DNA of 57,158 nucleotides from Pseudomonadota bacterium (GCA_021792835.1 JAJYTY010000003.1:1-57158), one strand, 5' to 3'; shown: positions 9,001 through 17,299, counted from the stretch's first letter. A program made the numbers and translations. Notes: a model not told the origin generated them from the sequence alone.

Positions 9001-9186
9001 TTGCCGCTGGCACTGGGTGCGCATCGCCCCGGCCAGGAGATCGAGGGCCCGATGGCGATCGTGATTCTCGGCGGGCTGTTCAGCTCGACCGCGCTGACCC
9101 TGCTGGTGCTGCCGACGCTGGCGCTGCGCTATGCGCGCTTCGGTAGCTCCGAGTACGCGGAGCCTGGCGACGCGGCCGAAGCGTGA
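6082..9186 (+). CDS. heavy-metal-type RND efflux pump (CusA/CzcA-like)
   Basis: The start at 6082 has GAAGGGGG just upstream and gives the canonical RND N-terminus (cytoplasmic tail, TM1, then PYDVFPEFGQP). The 1034 residues fit the HME-RND family: twelve predicted helices and two large periplasmic loops. TM4 carries the duplicated acidic pair in EVVDDAVVGVENIHRRL, the proton-relay region. It is the inner-membrane proton-driven pump of the 3663-9186 operon. The pump differs clearly from the CusA homologue at 56332, so the window carries two separate RND systems. The substrate cannot be decided; a divalent or monovalent metal ion is likely. Confidence 0.9.
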   Translation: MRAIIAFCLRFHRLVLVAALGLSLLGVLAVMRAPYDVFPEFGQPTVTVETNVAGLAPRQIEALVTTPVEDAINGIPGLTTLRSTSMEGLSVVDAVFSGHSNVYRDQQLVAQRIASLPASLPPHATPVIAPLQSSTGVALSIGLASRRMSLMHLTELARWTIRPALLAVPGVSKVVIFGARPEQLQVQFDPARLASLHLGLGQLSAAAAASSRVLGAGVVDTPNQQLFLMSHGQATTPARLADSVLLRRDHHSLTLGEVARVVAAPPPAIGGALVGTHPGLLLVVGTQYGANTLAVTRGLDRVLGSMAPVLRHDGVQVLADGLRPASFIDSALRDVRDSLAIGGVLIAIVLYLALRNWRTAAVSFAAIPLSLLAAAMVLVHLGLSLNTLSLGGLAIALGEVVDDAVVGVENIHRRLRENRALAHPRPVHEVMLKATLEVRKAVIYATFAVVVVFLPVLRLSGVAGRLFTPLALAYMFAILASLVVALTVTPALAMLLLGRSRLDPADPPPVARAKRAYARVLGAVHARAGAVITVVVLMVAAGLASVPLLRTSFLPHFNENDLILHFQTAPGTSLATTGRIAERAVGIIERMPEVAHVVAHYGRAHLSNGAAPTDKAEIDIGLSAMGRMNGQASKRRILDAVRGAPGVRWWANTFLTERIHETLSGVTAPVVVTIYGRSLHALNDDARRVAAALRAIPGAAGVRIEAPPGTPELSIRLDRAALARYGLSSAQVLRAIQTCYRGRTVGRVYTAGASLPIVVVLPPSLRADPTAISDVPLVDASGAVVRLGALASIRERSGESLILHRGAQRVQLVTANVDGSASRFVARARRSLGRLALRRGDYLRVGGTATASGRARLQLAIDSGLALVAVLGLLVVALREGRSVVLLALNVPFALVGGIAAIWAAGLAVSLGAAVGFVTVFGITLRNGIMLLAHYRSLVVDEGLPWSWETARAGAMHRLAPILMTALVTALGLLPLALGAHRPGQEIEGPMAIVILGGLFSSTALTLLVLPTLALRYARFGSSEYAEPGDAAEA

Positions 9187-9306
9187 GGGGGCGCAAGTGG
9201 CGTTCGGGGGGGGGGCGTCCGGCGAAGCAATTTTGGACTGGCATCGCCAGCGCCCCTTCAGAGCGGCGCCGCAACATCGGCTTGTACTTTTCTCTTCGCG
9301 CTGCGG

Positions 9307-9497
9307 GAGAAGTAAAAATGTTAAACGGCAAACTTGCGAAGTAAATGTGCAAAACCGCGGATCGCAATTTCCGATGGCCCGGCATGGAGCATGCCTTGAA
9401 TCACGTAAGCTATTGATCAATAAAAAATGGAGACGCCTCGCGCGTCCATTTTTGCTCTGCATGAGCGCGAAGTAATATTGGTCGAATGCGCAAAACC
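9307..9497. repeat. candidate left-end TnsB-site repeats
   Basis: Three direct motif copies begin G(A/C)GAAGTAA and end in a (C)AAAC box: 9307-9333 (GAGAAGTAA...GGCAAAC), 9336-9356 (GCGAAGTAA...GCAAAAC) and 9467-9497 (GCGAAGTAA...GCAAAACC). A partial inverted copy (GCGAAGAGAAAAGTACAAG on the minus strand) lies at 9281-9300. The inner spacing differs between copies (20-31 bp), so they are imperfect. Clustered repeats upstream of tnsA fit a Tn7-like end, but no TGT...ACA terminus with a target duplication could be confirmed. Confidence 0.42.
9423..9453. terminator. bidirectional terminator-like hairpin
   Basis: Arms AAAAATGGA (9423-9431) and TCCATTTTT (9445-9453) form a 9-bp stem with a short GC inner stem and a T-run on either strand. 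It lies between the RND operon and tnsA and could end transcription from both sides. It could also belong to the transposon end. Confidence 0.5.
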
Positions 9498-9608
9498 CCC
9501 GTGCGATTGGCGAGGCCATTCCGCGGGAAGAGGGCTGCGACTTGACCGCAAGGGCGGGCTGGGTGCAGCATTGGTGCGTTCTCATCCCACAGGCAGCCAG
9601 TCCACGTG

Positions 9609-10292
9609 ATGAGCCGTCCGAATCTGTCGGCCCAGGCCAGCGCAGTCCGGCCGCCCTACAGCCAGCCGGCCGAAGGGCGCCGACCGTACGGCGCTCACCG
9701 ATTCGATGTGTATAGCATCAAGGCTGGGCGGCAGCTGACCTTGTTCGGCCGAGGGCCGCTGGGTCTTTGGATCCAACTTGAGGTAGACCCGGCGGTCACG
9801 CAGTTGTGCGAGCGGCCATTGGTCCTCCCTGACAGCCAACCGCGCCGAGTGGTTGACTTTTGGGCGAGGTGCAACGGCGCCGACCGCCTCATCCTACTAG
9901 TCCGGAAGCTCGGTTCGGCGGCCGAGGCCAAGCGGGCTGAGCAACTGGCCGCGTTCCGGATCTGGGCTGCAGATGTCGGATGCACGATCGAGGAAGTCGT
10001 CGCAGAGGAAGAAGCAGGACACGCGGTCGAGAATTGGACCTTGATGCTGCAGTACTGCAGAAGCTACCAGAGCAGTCTGACCGCAGATTGCCTGGAGCGT
10101 GTCGAGCTGGTGCTAGTTGCCCCGACGCCCATCGCGCGCTTGATTGAGTGTGTTGGGGGAGGCGTTGCCAGTGAGGACGCCGATGAGATCCTGCGCGCTG
10201 CGATCTACGATCTCGTTCGCCGTGGACGAGCGCGGATTCCCGCACTTGGAACAGCGCGCTTGCACGACGGCCTTGAGGTCGAGCCTTGCTAG
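9609..10292 (+). CDS. TnsA-like endonuclease
   Basis: A 227-residue protein; ATG at 9609 is preferred over the adjacent GTG at 9606. The central part reads as the TnsA nuclease core: Glu58 in QLEVDPAV, an ERP strand, Asp83 in RRVVDFW, and Lys100 in LLVRK. The E-D-K spacing matches the restriction-enzyme-like fold of TnsA, which cuts the 5' transposon ends so that transposition is cut-and-paste. It is shorter than Tn7 TnsA (273 residues) and sequence identity is evidently low; the assignment rests on the E/D/K pattern and on tnsB being directly downstream. Confidence 0.72.
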   Translation: MSRPNLSAQASAVRPPYSQPAEGRRPYGAHRFDVYSIKAGRQLTLFGRGPLGLWIQLEVDPAVTQLCERPLVLPDSQPRRVVDFWARCNGADRLILLVRKLGSAAEAKRAEQLAAFRIWAADVGCTIEEVVAEEEAGHAVENWTLMLQYCRSYQSSLTADCLERVELVLVAPTPIARLIECVGGGVASEDADEILRAAIYDLVRRGRARIPALGTARLHDGLEVEPC

Positions 10293-10298
10293 CTCGTC

Positions 10299-12368
10299 AT
10301 GAGTAAGTCACGTGTCATTCTCTGGGGCGATGTGCGCATCAAGCGCTCGGCGATTCCTGAGTCGCTCGCAGACTTGTCTCGCTGGCCGACCGTGGACCCA
10401 TCGGCTCTAGAAATTCCTCAGCGCGAGCGATTTCGGCAACGTCAGGAAGCGGTGTCTTTGTTCGTTGAGGCGCCCGATGTTTCCCTCGCGGAGATCGCAC
10501 GGCGCACGAGAGTGCAACCTTCGCAGCTTTATCGATTACTCAGCCGCTGCCTCACCAGGAGCGAGGATGGTCGGATTCAAGGGTTTCGAGGCCTATTGCC
10601 CAACAAACATCTCAAACCCTACGAACGTACCGCTGAGGTTCGGGCAACCGGGCCACGAGGACGAGGAGGGGCTGCCGGGGCGCTTGGCCGTTTACTTGAG
10701 ATGTATCCGGTCCTGCGCGATTGGCTTGAGCGGCAAGCCGTCGAACGGCATCGACCGCTGCGGCCTGGCGAACTAAGAGAAGTGCGCAAGACGCTACGTC
10801 GCCTTCATAAGCAGTTTCTGGATCAATGTCGCGCGGCCGGCGTTCGCCTTGATGAATGGCCGTTCAATCGCGACCAGCGCGGTTACCGGTCCATTCAAGC
10901 ATTTATCTATGCCCATAAAGACTCGAAGAGGGAAATGATTCGCGGTCGCTTGGACTCCGAGCCCGCTGGAGGGGTAGAAGCGGACGACATTGCGGCAACC
11001 GAGGAGTGCCCCCCACCGGCTTTGCTGCCCTTTGATGCTGTCCAGTTTGATGGTCACAAAATCGATCTTCGCTTGACACTGCGATTTGTCGATCCATTTG
11101 GCCTGGAGACAGTGTTCGAGCTTGTACGCCTATTCATCCTGGTGTGTCTCGACGTGGCGACCCGCGCTGCTCTTGGCTATCACATTGCTATCGCGCCAGA
11201 GTACGACAGTGATGACGTTGCTATGGCATTGCAGGCCTGCTTCGGACCGCATAAGTCGCCGGTCATGACCATGCCAGAGCTGCGTGTGCGCGAAGGCGGA
11301 GGATTCCCATCACAATATTTCGAAGAGGCGCAGTACCCTGGCTGGCAATGGTTCCAGTATGACAATGCAAAAGCCAACCTCGCGAAGGCAACTCTCGAAC
11401 GTCTCTCGGAAATCACCGGCTGCTATGTACATGCCGGACGATTGGGTTCACCCAACGACCGACCGTTTATCGAGCGATTTTTCGCCGTGATGGCGCGATC
11501 TGGGTTGCATCAGGTGCCTGGAACAACCGGTTCATCTTCTGACGACGCCGTCAAGCAACTAGGGGACGTCGGCCACAATTTGCACTTGATGATGACGGTA
11601 GATGAGTTAGCCCAAGTGGTGGAGGTGCTTCTTGGCGATTACAACGGCGAAGCCCATGGCGGTTTGGGTGGGCGCACGCCGCTGGAGGCTATGTCCTATT
11701 GGTTAAGCAAGCCGGGAGTCCAGATCAGACGGCTGCCCATCGCAAAGCGCCGTGACTTGATTTTTCTTCAAGAAGCGAGAATCGTCACAGTGCGTGGAAA
11801 ATCGTCATTGTATATCAACTTCGGCGATGAGCGATACACGTCTGACGTGCTGCGCGACAAGGCCCATCTCAAAGGCCAGCGAGTGCGAATTTATTTCAAC
11901 ACTCAGGACATCCGGCAGTTGCATGCCTACGCCATGGACGGCTCTGGGCTGGGGATTCTCGTGCCCCCACGTCCCTGGAGCAGAACTCCGCATTCATTGC
12001 GCCAACGGTGCGAAATCAAGCGTCTGGTGCGACAGGGGAAACTCCGATATCGTTCAGATGAGGACGCGATTGAAGTTTACGCGTCACAAAAGCGTAAGCA
12101 TGCAATGAGGAATAAGAAGGAGGCGACAATGCTCGCCGAGTTGATCGCGACACAAAAATACGCAGCAGCCGCACAGAACAGTGCTTCTGTAGGTACGCCG
12201 GGCGAGGTAAGCGAAGCCACCGGATCGGATGACACTGGTCCCGCTATGACAGTTGCGCCAGTTTCAAAGCCCGTGATTGGGGGCAACGGCCAGAGCAGAG
12301 CCAACGATCATGCAAACGAAAAACCAAGGCCAAAGGCATTGTCGATACGTCGCACCTTGAATTATTAG
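10299..12368 (+). CDS. TnsB/TniA-like DDE transposase
   Basis: 689 residues. An N-terminal helix-turn-helix region (about 45-90) precedes the retroviral-integrase-fold catalytic core. The DDE triad is visible as Asp251 (FDGHK), Asp355 (YDNAKANLA) and Glu392 (RPFIERFF), with 36 residues between the second Asp and the Glu as in TnsB/TniA/MuA. A C-terminal beta-barrel and a basic tail (about 560-689) would contact TnsC. It joins the 3' ends of the element to target DNA. It starts 6 bp after tnsA and ends 11 bp before tnsC. It is intact and uninterrupted, so the module may be active. Confidence 0.92.
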   Translation: MSKSRVILWGDVRIKRSAIPESLADLSRWPTVDPSALEIPQRERFRQRQEAVSLFVEAPDVSLAEIARRTRVQPSQLYRLLSRCLTRSEDGRIQGFRGLLPNKHLKPYERTAEVRATGPRGRGGAAGALGRLLEMYPVLRDWLERQAVERHRPLRPGELREVRKTLRRLHKQFLDQCRAAGVRLDEWPFNRDQRGYRSIQAFIYAHKDSKREMIRGRLDSEPAGGVEADDIAATEECPPPALLPFDAVQFDGHKIDLRLTLRFVDPFGLETVFELVRLFILVCLDVATRAALGYHIAIAPEYDSDDVAMALQACFGPHKSPVMTMPELRVREGGGFPSQYFEEAQYPGWQWFQYDNAKANLAKATLERLSEITGCYVHAGRLGSPNDRPFIERFFAVMARSGLHQVPGTTGSSSDDAVKQLGDVGHNLHLMMTVDELAQVVEVLLGDYNGEAHGGLGGRTPLEAMSYWLSKPGVQIRRLPIAKRRDLIFLQEARIVTVRGKSSLYINFGDERYTSDVLRDKAHLKGQRVRIYFNTQDIRQLHAYAMDGSGLGILVPPRPWSRTPHSLRQRCEIKRLVRQGKLRYRSDEDAIEVYASQKRKHAMRNKKEATMLAELIATQKYAAAAQNSASVGTPGEVSEATGSDDTGPAMTVAPVSKPVIGGNGQSRANDHANEKPRPKALSIRRTLNY

Positions 12369-12379
12369 GTGGAAACTTC

Positions 12380-13357
12380 ATGATGCTTCTTCCTCGTCCG
12401 ATCGAGATTGACCAGCATCCATTGGTCCAACAGACCTACATCGTGCCGACCGTTTCGATCGATGATGCATACGTGCAGGTCAAGCGCTGCATCAGGCATC
12501 GAATCCCCGGAGCCTTGCTTGTCGGTCAATCAAGATTCGGAAAAACATACTGTGCTCGCTACATCAGCCGACAACTCAAGGACGAGTATCCAAAACTGGT
12601 GGTAATTTCCGTGGGTAGTGAGAAGAAAAAAACTCCCGTGGAGTCAGCGTTCTTTGAGAGCCTACTGGAAGCCGCTGGGCATAAGGAGATTCAATCGGGC
12701 ACCAATAGTGCGAAGAGACGCAGGTTGATCGAGCGCTTAACGGAGTTGGTGACGCGATCCCGGCAGAATCTCTTGGTATTGTTTTTTGATGAGGCTCAAC
12801 GTCTGTCCATGGAGGAGTACGAGTGGCTGCGGGACGTGCACGATCAGCTGGAGCGGCGCGGCATCCGCATGATCACCTTTCTGATCGGGCAACAAAAGCT
12901 AATAAACCAGAAGAATGCCTTGCGGCTGCAAGGCGAGACGCAAATCATTGGGCGGTTCATGATTGATGAATTGCCGTTTCATGGCGTGCGAACGGCCGAT
13001 GAGGCGGCGACGTGTTTGAATGCCTATGATGATGCTTGCTATCCAGTCGATTCGGATTGGAGCTACACGCGCTTTTTTCTTCCGCTAGCATTTGAGTCAA
13101 AATTTCGCCTTGTGGATCAAGCAGAAAATGTTTGGTCGGCTTTTCTTTCGGCCCATGCATCTGCAGGTTTTCGCTTTGCGATTGACATTCCGATGCAGTA
13201 CTTCTCTCGTGCCGTGGAAATTGCGTTGACGGATCACTGCGATCGCGACGCTGCGGGCTTCTCGTTGACTCCGGCCATGTGGGAGCAGGCGGTCCTCGAC
13301 GCAAGGTACGTTGCGGCAGTAGAGGAGTTGCGCCTCAATCCGGAAATTGACGATTGA
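12380..13357 (+). CDS. TnsC/TniB-like AAA+ ATPase
   Basis: 325 residues with a Walker A motif GQSRFGKT (49-56) and a Walker B motif LLVLFFDEAQ (Asp137/Glu138), followed by sensor-type strands. This is the AAA+ regulator that forms rings or filaments on target DNA and links the target selector TniQ to the TnsAB transposase. Its size is closer to TniB or the short TnsC of minimal systems than to Tn7 TnsC (555 residues). The start is supported by AGGTGGAAAC just upstream. It overlaps or abuts the tniQ start. Confidence 0.9.
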   Translation: MMLLPRPIEIDQHPLVQQTYIVPTVSIDDAYVQVKRCIRHRIPGALLVGQSRFGKTYCARYISRQLKDEYPKLVVISVGSEKKKTPVESAFFESLLEAAGHKEIQSGTNSAKRRRLIERLTELVTRSRQNLLVLFFDEAQRLSMEEYEWLRDVHDQLERRGIRMITFLIGQQKLINQKNALRLQGETQIIGRFMIDELPFHGVRTADEAATCLNAYDDACYPVDSDWSYTRFFLPLAFESKFRLVDQAENVWSAFLSAHASAGFRFAIDIPMQYFSRAVEIALTDHCDRDAAGFSLTPAMWEQAVLDARYVAAVEELRLNPEIDD

Positions 13358-13361
13358 GACA

Positions 13362-14903
13362 ATGACCATAACTCGTCATTTGGCGGCGCGAAAGACGCGA
13401 GGCATTGAGCGTACTTTGCGCGTTTGTCTCGACGAACCCAAGGTGGCTCGACCCGAATGGTGTTGGCGCGACGACTGGGTGCAGGGCGGGGAGTCTGTGT
13501 ACAGCTTGCTTGGCCAGTTCCAGGCGCTCAATGCGGTCGGCGGAAAACAGGTGAGAGCTGCGTTCGTCGACGCTCCTCGACCTGCGAGTTTTGACCGCTT
13601 GCTGGCTCCCAGTGTCGATCTGCACGACGTGAAGCACTTCAAGCTTGCGTCATTTGCCGCTGCTGTCCGACTTTCATTCGACGTCATACGCTTGAGCTTC
13701 GTGAATGAGGCATTCCCCACGAGCGGTTGGCGTTCCTATCCGAATTTGCGTTGGTGCCCCGAGTGCGCAAAATCGGGGTACCATGCTCCGATGTTTCAAT
13801 TGCCGATGATACACGATTGTCCGGCGCATGGTCGTGCGTTGGAGCATCGCTGTCCGCGTTGTCGATCTAATCTTCCGTATCGCCTGCTAACGGCGGTGCG
13901 GGCACCTCTGTTCTGTTGTCCGGTTTGCAAGCATGATCTTGCTGCCCCCTTACGGGAAGGGGTTCGCAAGGGCCTGGCAACCGCTGATATAGAAACGTTA
14001 AATCATCAGGCTGCTCTGCTGCGATTTTGCGATGGACTTCCGACAGTTGTTGCTCGCGCCGTTGAAAACGTACGCTCGACGAATTCAGTGGATGTCCGGG
14101 TATCTTCGCCGAACGCTCGTGTTAGTGAGGAAGAGTTCAGATCTTTCGTGGTGCGGGTTCTTGCGTCCTTGGAAACGCGTTCGCAGATGGACTGGAATCA
14201 ATGCGAGCCGTCCTATACCTACATCGAGGGACATGCCTTTTCCGCAAAGGCGCGTGGGAGTCAAGCGACCCTGCCGGCCGCCGGATGGCCGGATCATCTG
14301 GTGTCGCCATCGGACCCGGGGCTTTGTCGCGCTGCGGCGCTGTACCGATGTGTGAGGCGTCACCTGTGGCGCACCGTCGTACGACCCCATCACAGGTGCG
14401 TCTGGGCAGCCTGCGAGCGGATGTGGTGGCCGATTGTTGGAAGTCAGACTCCGCCGTTTTGCCCTGTAGCTGCTGCGTTCCTTCGTTGGAGATTGCGATG
14501 GGAATCGGTAATACGCCTTTCGGATTTCTTGAGCACGCCGAGCGGCCCGCCCCTAGGGTTGGTGGCTTGGATGGCGTCTGCGCCGATCGGGGCCGCCTCG
14601 TTCTCGGGGGTGGTGCAGGCGTGGCTGATAGAGCATGTACTTGGCTGCGATCTCATGAACGTCTTTGATGCCACCCTGGATGAGGAGCTACGGCGTGGTG
14701 CGAGCGAACCGATCAATTGGGCGCGGGAATGGATCGACGGCGCCGGTGATTCTTGCTGGGTGAGCGTTGGACGTGGTAGCAAGTCGCAACCCATCAGGCT
14801 TTTCATGTTTCCACGGGCGGATACAATACGCCAATCAAATATGAGTGATGGTGCGGGCCATTACGCTCGGCAATTGGCGATTATTTCCGAGATTGCACGT
14901 TAA
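13362..14903 (+). CDS. TniQ/TnsD-like target-selection protein
   Basis: ATG at 13362, five bases after the tnsC stop, gives 513 residues; a TTG at 13347 would add five. The N-terminal half is a TniQ domain with two zinc-knuckle groups: WCPEC...H...CPAH...CPRC (about 132-167) and FCCPVC (about 184-189). The length is like Tn7 TnsD (508 residues), which recognises a fixed chromosomal site, rather than the short TniQ of Cascade-guided systems. The target is not evident: no glmS, comM or tRNA gene adjoins the module. A C-terminal region of about 250 residues has no motif I recognise and probably binds target DNA. Confidence 0.85.
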   Translation: MTITRHLAARKTRGIERTLRVCLDEPKVARPEWCWRDDWVQGGESVYSLLGQFQALNAVGGKQVRAAFVDAPRPASFDRLLAPSVDLHDVKHFKLASFAAAVRLSFDVIRLSFVNEAFPTSGWRSYPNLRWCPECAKSGYHAPMFQLPMIHDCPAHGRALEHRCPRCRSNLPYRLLTAVRAPLFCCPVCKHDLAAPLREGVRKGLATADIETLNHQAALLRFCDGLPTVVARAVENVRSTNSVDVRVSSPNARVSEEEFRSFVVRVLASLETRSQMDWNQCEPSYTYIEGHAFSAKARGSQATLPAAGWPDHLVSPSDPGLCRAAALYRCVRRHLWRTVVRPHHRCVWAACERMWWPIVGSQTPPFCPVAAAFLRWRLRWESVIRLSDFLSTPSGPPLGLVAWMASAPIGAASFSGVVQAWLIEHVLGCDLMNVFDATLDEELRRGASEPINWAREWIDGAGDSCWVSVGRGSKSQPIRLFMFPRADTIRQSNMSDGAGHYARQLAIISEIAR

Positions 14904-15189
14904 TCCTACGATGTCCTCACCCTCCGGAATGGATTTCCGATCCTCAACCGAACGTCTGGCAGTCGACACGCGCCGAATCTGGGGGAGTGCTTTCATCGAA
15001 GGCCTCAGCCGTCGCGTGTGCCGGGAGATCATCGCCCCCTGACTGATCGCCAATCACGAATACCGACTGCTGGACTCGCAGGTAGCATGGTGTCGGTCCC
15101 GTTTGGAGCCAGAGTATTCAACCAGGGCGCCGCTGTTGGTGCGCTGCCTACTTGATGGAGGATCGTAGCCGGGAAGCGCCTTGGAAGCG
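14904..15189. other. intergenic region; expected place of the transposon right end
   Basis: 286 bp between tniQ and the convergent histidine kinase gene. A 43-codon frame (14911-15042) follows tniQ by 7 bp and has protein-like composition (motif ERLAVDTRRIWGSAF), but I do not recognise it and it has no good ribosome site. No copy of the left-flank GCGAAGTAA repeat is seen here and no terminal inverted repeat could be matched. Confidence 0.4.
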
Positions 15190-16626
15190 TCAATGCGACG
15201 TTTTCGATGCGGGCGTTGGCAGACGCATGCAAAAGCGCGTGTGGCCTGCGGCGGACATGGCGCTCACGCTTCCACCGTGGGCTTCGGCGATCGACTTGAC
15301 GATGGCCAGCCCCAGGCCGGCTCCCTCGCCGTTGCGCTGGCGCGAGGGGTCGACGCGGTAAAAGCGGTCGAACAGGCGGGGCAGGTGCTCGGCGGCAATA
15401 TCGGCGCCCGCGTTCTCGACGCAGACTTCCAGCCAGCCGGAGGGGGCGCCTTCGAATCGCACGGTGACCGTGGCTCCAGCCGCGGTGTGGCGAATCGCGT
15501 TGGACAGCAGGTTCGAAAGTGCGCGTCGCAGCATCGCGCGGTCGCCACGGATCCGTGGGGCTTCGCCGACGGCTTGCAGCCCGACTCCGCGTTCCTCGGC
15601 CCAGGCCTCGAAATACTCGAACAGCTCGATCACCTCAGCACCCAGGTCCACCTCGGCCTGCTCGGGCCGGATCAACTGGTGCTCGGCCTGTGCGAGGAAC
15701 AGCATGTCGCCGATCATCGCGCTCATGCGTTCGTACTCCTCGAGGTTGGAGTAGAGGATCTCGCGGTAGTCGTCGGCACTGCGCGCGCGCGAAAGCGCGA
15801 CCTGGGTCTGCGTGCGCAGGTTGGTGACGGGCGTGCGCAATTCGTGCGCGATGTCGGCGGAGAAATTCGACAGACGCTCGAAACTCTGCCCGATGCGCTC
15901 GAGCATCGCGTTGAACGACGCGACGAGCCCGGCCAGTTCCACCGGCACCTTGTCCGGGTCGAGGCGCACGTCCAGGCGCTCCGAGCTGACCTCGCGCATG
16001 CGCGCGCCGATGCGCCGGATCGGAGCATGCCCCTGGCGCACCGCCAGCCAGGCCACGAGCACGCTGAAGGCGCTGGCCGCCAGCGTGCCCAGCCACAGCG
16101 CGCGCCGCAGCGCGGCCAGGAAGCGCAGGTGGTAGTCGATGGCGGTTGCCAGGATCACGGTGTCGCGGTCGATGCGCAGCACCGCGCCGCGGTAGCTGCG
16201 CCCGCCGGTGGTCCACACGCGCAGCGCTGGCGCGTCCAGCTGCGAGACGGCAGGATCGGCGTGGGCCCGCGCCGCCAGTCCCGCAGGCGTCGCGTCGAAC
16301 AGCACGCGACCGTCGGCACCCTCGACGCGGAAGTACACCTCGTGGTGATCCGCGATGGTCTCGGCGAAACGCCGTTGCAGGTCCTCGCTGCCGACGCCCG
16401 CGGCAGCGTCGTCGAGGGCCAGGCGCAGGGTCTGCGCCACCGGGCGAAGCTGCCCCAGGTCCTGGCCCGCGAAATGCTCCTCGATCGACGACTCCAGCGC
16501 CGCCGCGGCGACCAGGAAGGTCAGCGTGGTGGCCAGGCCGACCCACGCCGTCACGCGTAGCGCCAGCGACGCCGGGCGGCGTGCGCGGCGTCCGGCGCGA
16601 GCCTCGAGCGGCTCAATCTTCGGCAT
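15190..16626 (-). CDS. cusS: heavy-metal sensor histidine kinase (CusS/CopS-like)
   Basis: 478 residues: a short tail, TM1 (about 22-44), a periplasmic sensor of about 125 residues, TM2 (about 178-196), a HAMP domain, and the dimerisation box [11 protein letters not shown] with phospho-acceptor His261. The ATPase domain has an N box ([11 protein letters not shown]) and G box ([13 protein letters not shown]). It follows the response regulator gene with a 14-bp overlap. This arrangement and the HAMP/kinase layout are those of the CusRS/CopRS/PcoRS family, which sense periplasmic Cu(I)/Ag(I). Location at the head of a copper island supports copper as the signal. Confidence 0.9.
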   Translation of the reverse strand: MPKIEPLEARAGRRARRPASLALRVTAWVGLATTLTFLVAAAALESSIEEHFAGQDLGQLRPVAQTLRLALDDAAAGVGSEDLQRRFAETIADHHEVYFRVEGADGRVLFDATPAGLAARAHADPAVSQLDAPALRVWTTGGRSYRGAVLRIDRDTVILATAIDYHLRFLAALRRALWLGTLAASAFSVLVAWLAVRQGHAPIRRIGARMREVSSERLDVRLDPDKVPVELAGLVASFNAMLERIGQSFERLSNFSADIAHELRTPVTNLRTQTQVALSRARSADDYREILYSNLEEYERMSAMIGDMLFLAQAEHQLIRPEQAEVDLGAEVIELFEYFEAWAEERGVGLQAVGEAPRIRGDRAMLRRALSNLLSNAIRHTAAGATVTVRFEGAPSGWLEVCVENAGADIAAEHLPRLFDRFYRVDPSRQRNGEGAGLGLAIVKSIAEAHGGSVSAMSAAGHTRFCMRLPTPASKTSH

Positions 16627-17299
16627 CGGGCAGGTCCAGCGTGTAGCCCATGCCGCGCACGGTGCGGATCAGCTTGGGTGAGAAGGCGTCGTCCACCTTG
16701 GCGCGCAGGCGCCGGATGGCCACGTCGATCACGTTCGTGTCGCTGTCGAAGTTCATGTCCCACACCTGCGAGGCGATCAGCGAACGCGGCAGCACCTCGC
16801 CCTGGCGACGCACCAGCAGCTCGAGCAGCGCGAACTCCTTGTTGCTCAGGTTGATGCGCGTGCCGCCGCGGCTGGCCCGCCGCCGCGGCAGGTCGAGCAC
16901 CAGGTCGGCCACCTGCAGCTTCTCGGCCAGCGCCGGGTTGCGACCGCGGCGCAGCAGCGTGCGCACGCGCGCCAGCAGTTCGGTGAAGGCGAAGGGCTTG
17001 ACCAGGTAGTCGTCGGCGCCGAGCTCCAGCCCCTTGACGCGGTCATCGATGCTGTCGCGCGCGGTCAGGAACAGCACCGGCACGTCGCGCCCGGCCTCGC
17101 GCAGCGCGCGCAGGATGCGCCAGCCGTCGACGTCGGGCAGCATCACGTCGAGCACGATCAGATCGTGGTCGCCGGTCATCGCCAGGTGGTGTCCGTCCAG
17201 GCCGTCGCGCGCGAGATCGACGACGAATCCCGCTTCGCTCAATCCCTGGCGCAGGTAGTCGGCCGTCTTGGCCTCGTCTTCGACCACGAGCAGTTTCAT
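16613..17299 (-). CDS. cusR: heavy-metal response regulator (CusR/CopR-like)
   Basis: 228 residues: receiver domain with acidic pocket (VEDE, residues 6-9), phospho-acceptor Asp51 (LDVMLPD) and Lys near KPF; then an OmpR/PhoB winged helix whose recognition part resembles CusR ([11 protein letters not shown]... [11 protein letters not shown]). It is divergent from the copper genes starting at 17540. The five repeated elements at 17361, 19429, 20309, 23876 and 31859 are best explained as its binding sites. The 240-bp divergent region holds the first site, so it may also autoregulate. Confidence 0.92.
   Translation of the reverse strand: MKLLVVEDEAKTADYLRQGLSEAGFVVDLARDGLDGHHLAMTGDHDLIVLDVMLPDVDGWRILRALREAGRDVPVLFLTARDSIDDRVKGLELGADDYLVKPFAFTELLARVRTLLRRGRNPALAEKLQVADLVLDLPRRRASRGGTRINLSNKEFALLELLVRRQGEVLPRSLIASQVWDMNFDSDTNVIDVAIRRLRAKVDDAFSPKLIRTVRGMGYTLDLPDAED

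Larger units (their letters stand above)
9281..14903 (+). mobile_element. Tn7-like transposition module (TnsABC + TniQ/TnsD)
   Basis: Four co-directional genes encode homologues of TnsA, TnsB, TnsC and TniQ/TnsD with gaps of 4-11 bp. GC content and codon use are visibly lower than in both flanks. The left flank carries repeated GCGAAGTAA-type motifs (9307-9497) that could be TnsB sites. The right boundary is not identifiable, so the stated end is only the end of the last tns gene. There is no tnsE, no CRISPR array and no cas gene. Either this is a cargo-poor element or its cargo extends rightward into the metal island. Confidence 0.72.

Noticed and set aside
5884..9585. 1233-codon open frame on the minus strand opposite the RND gene, the longest in the window
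   Set aside because: It is an antisense artefact of high third-position GC: the product is rich in His, Arg and Gln, has no family features, and lies opposite a well-conserved pump in the complementary frame.
9281..14903. CRISPR-associated transposon (CAST)
   Set aside because: No cas genes or repeat-spacer array occur in the window, and the TniQ is TnsD-sized with two zinc knuckles, not the short Cascade- or Cas12k-partnered form.
15062..15097. ACCGAC...GTCGGT inverted repeat as the transposon right end
   Set aside because: Only 6-bp arms with a 24-bp spacer and no resemblance to the left-flank repeats; expected by chance at this GC content.
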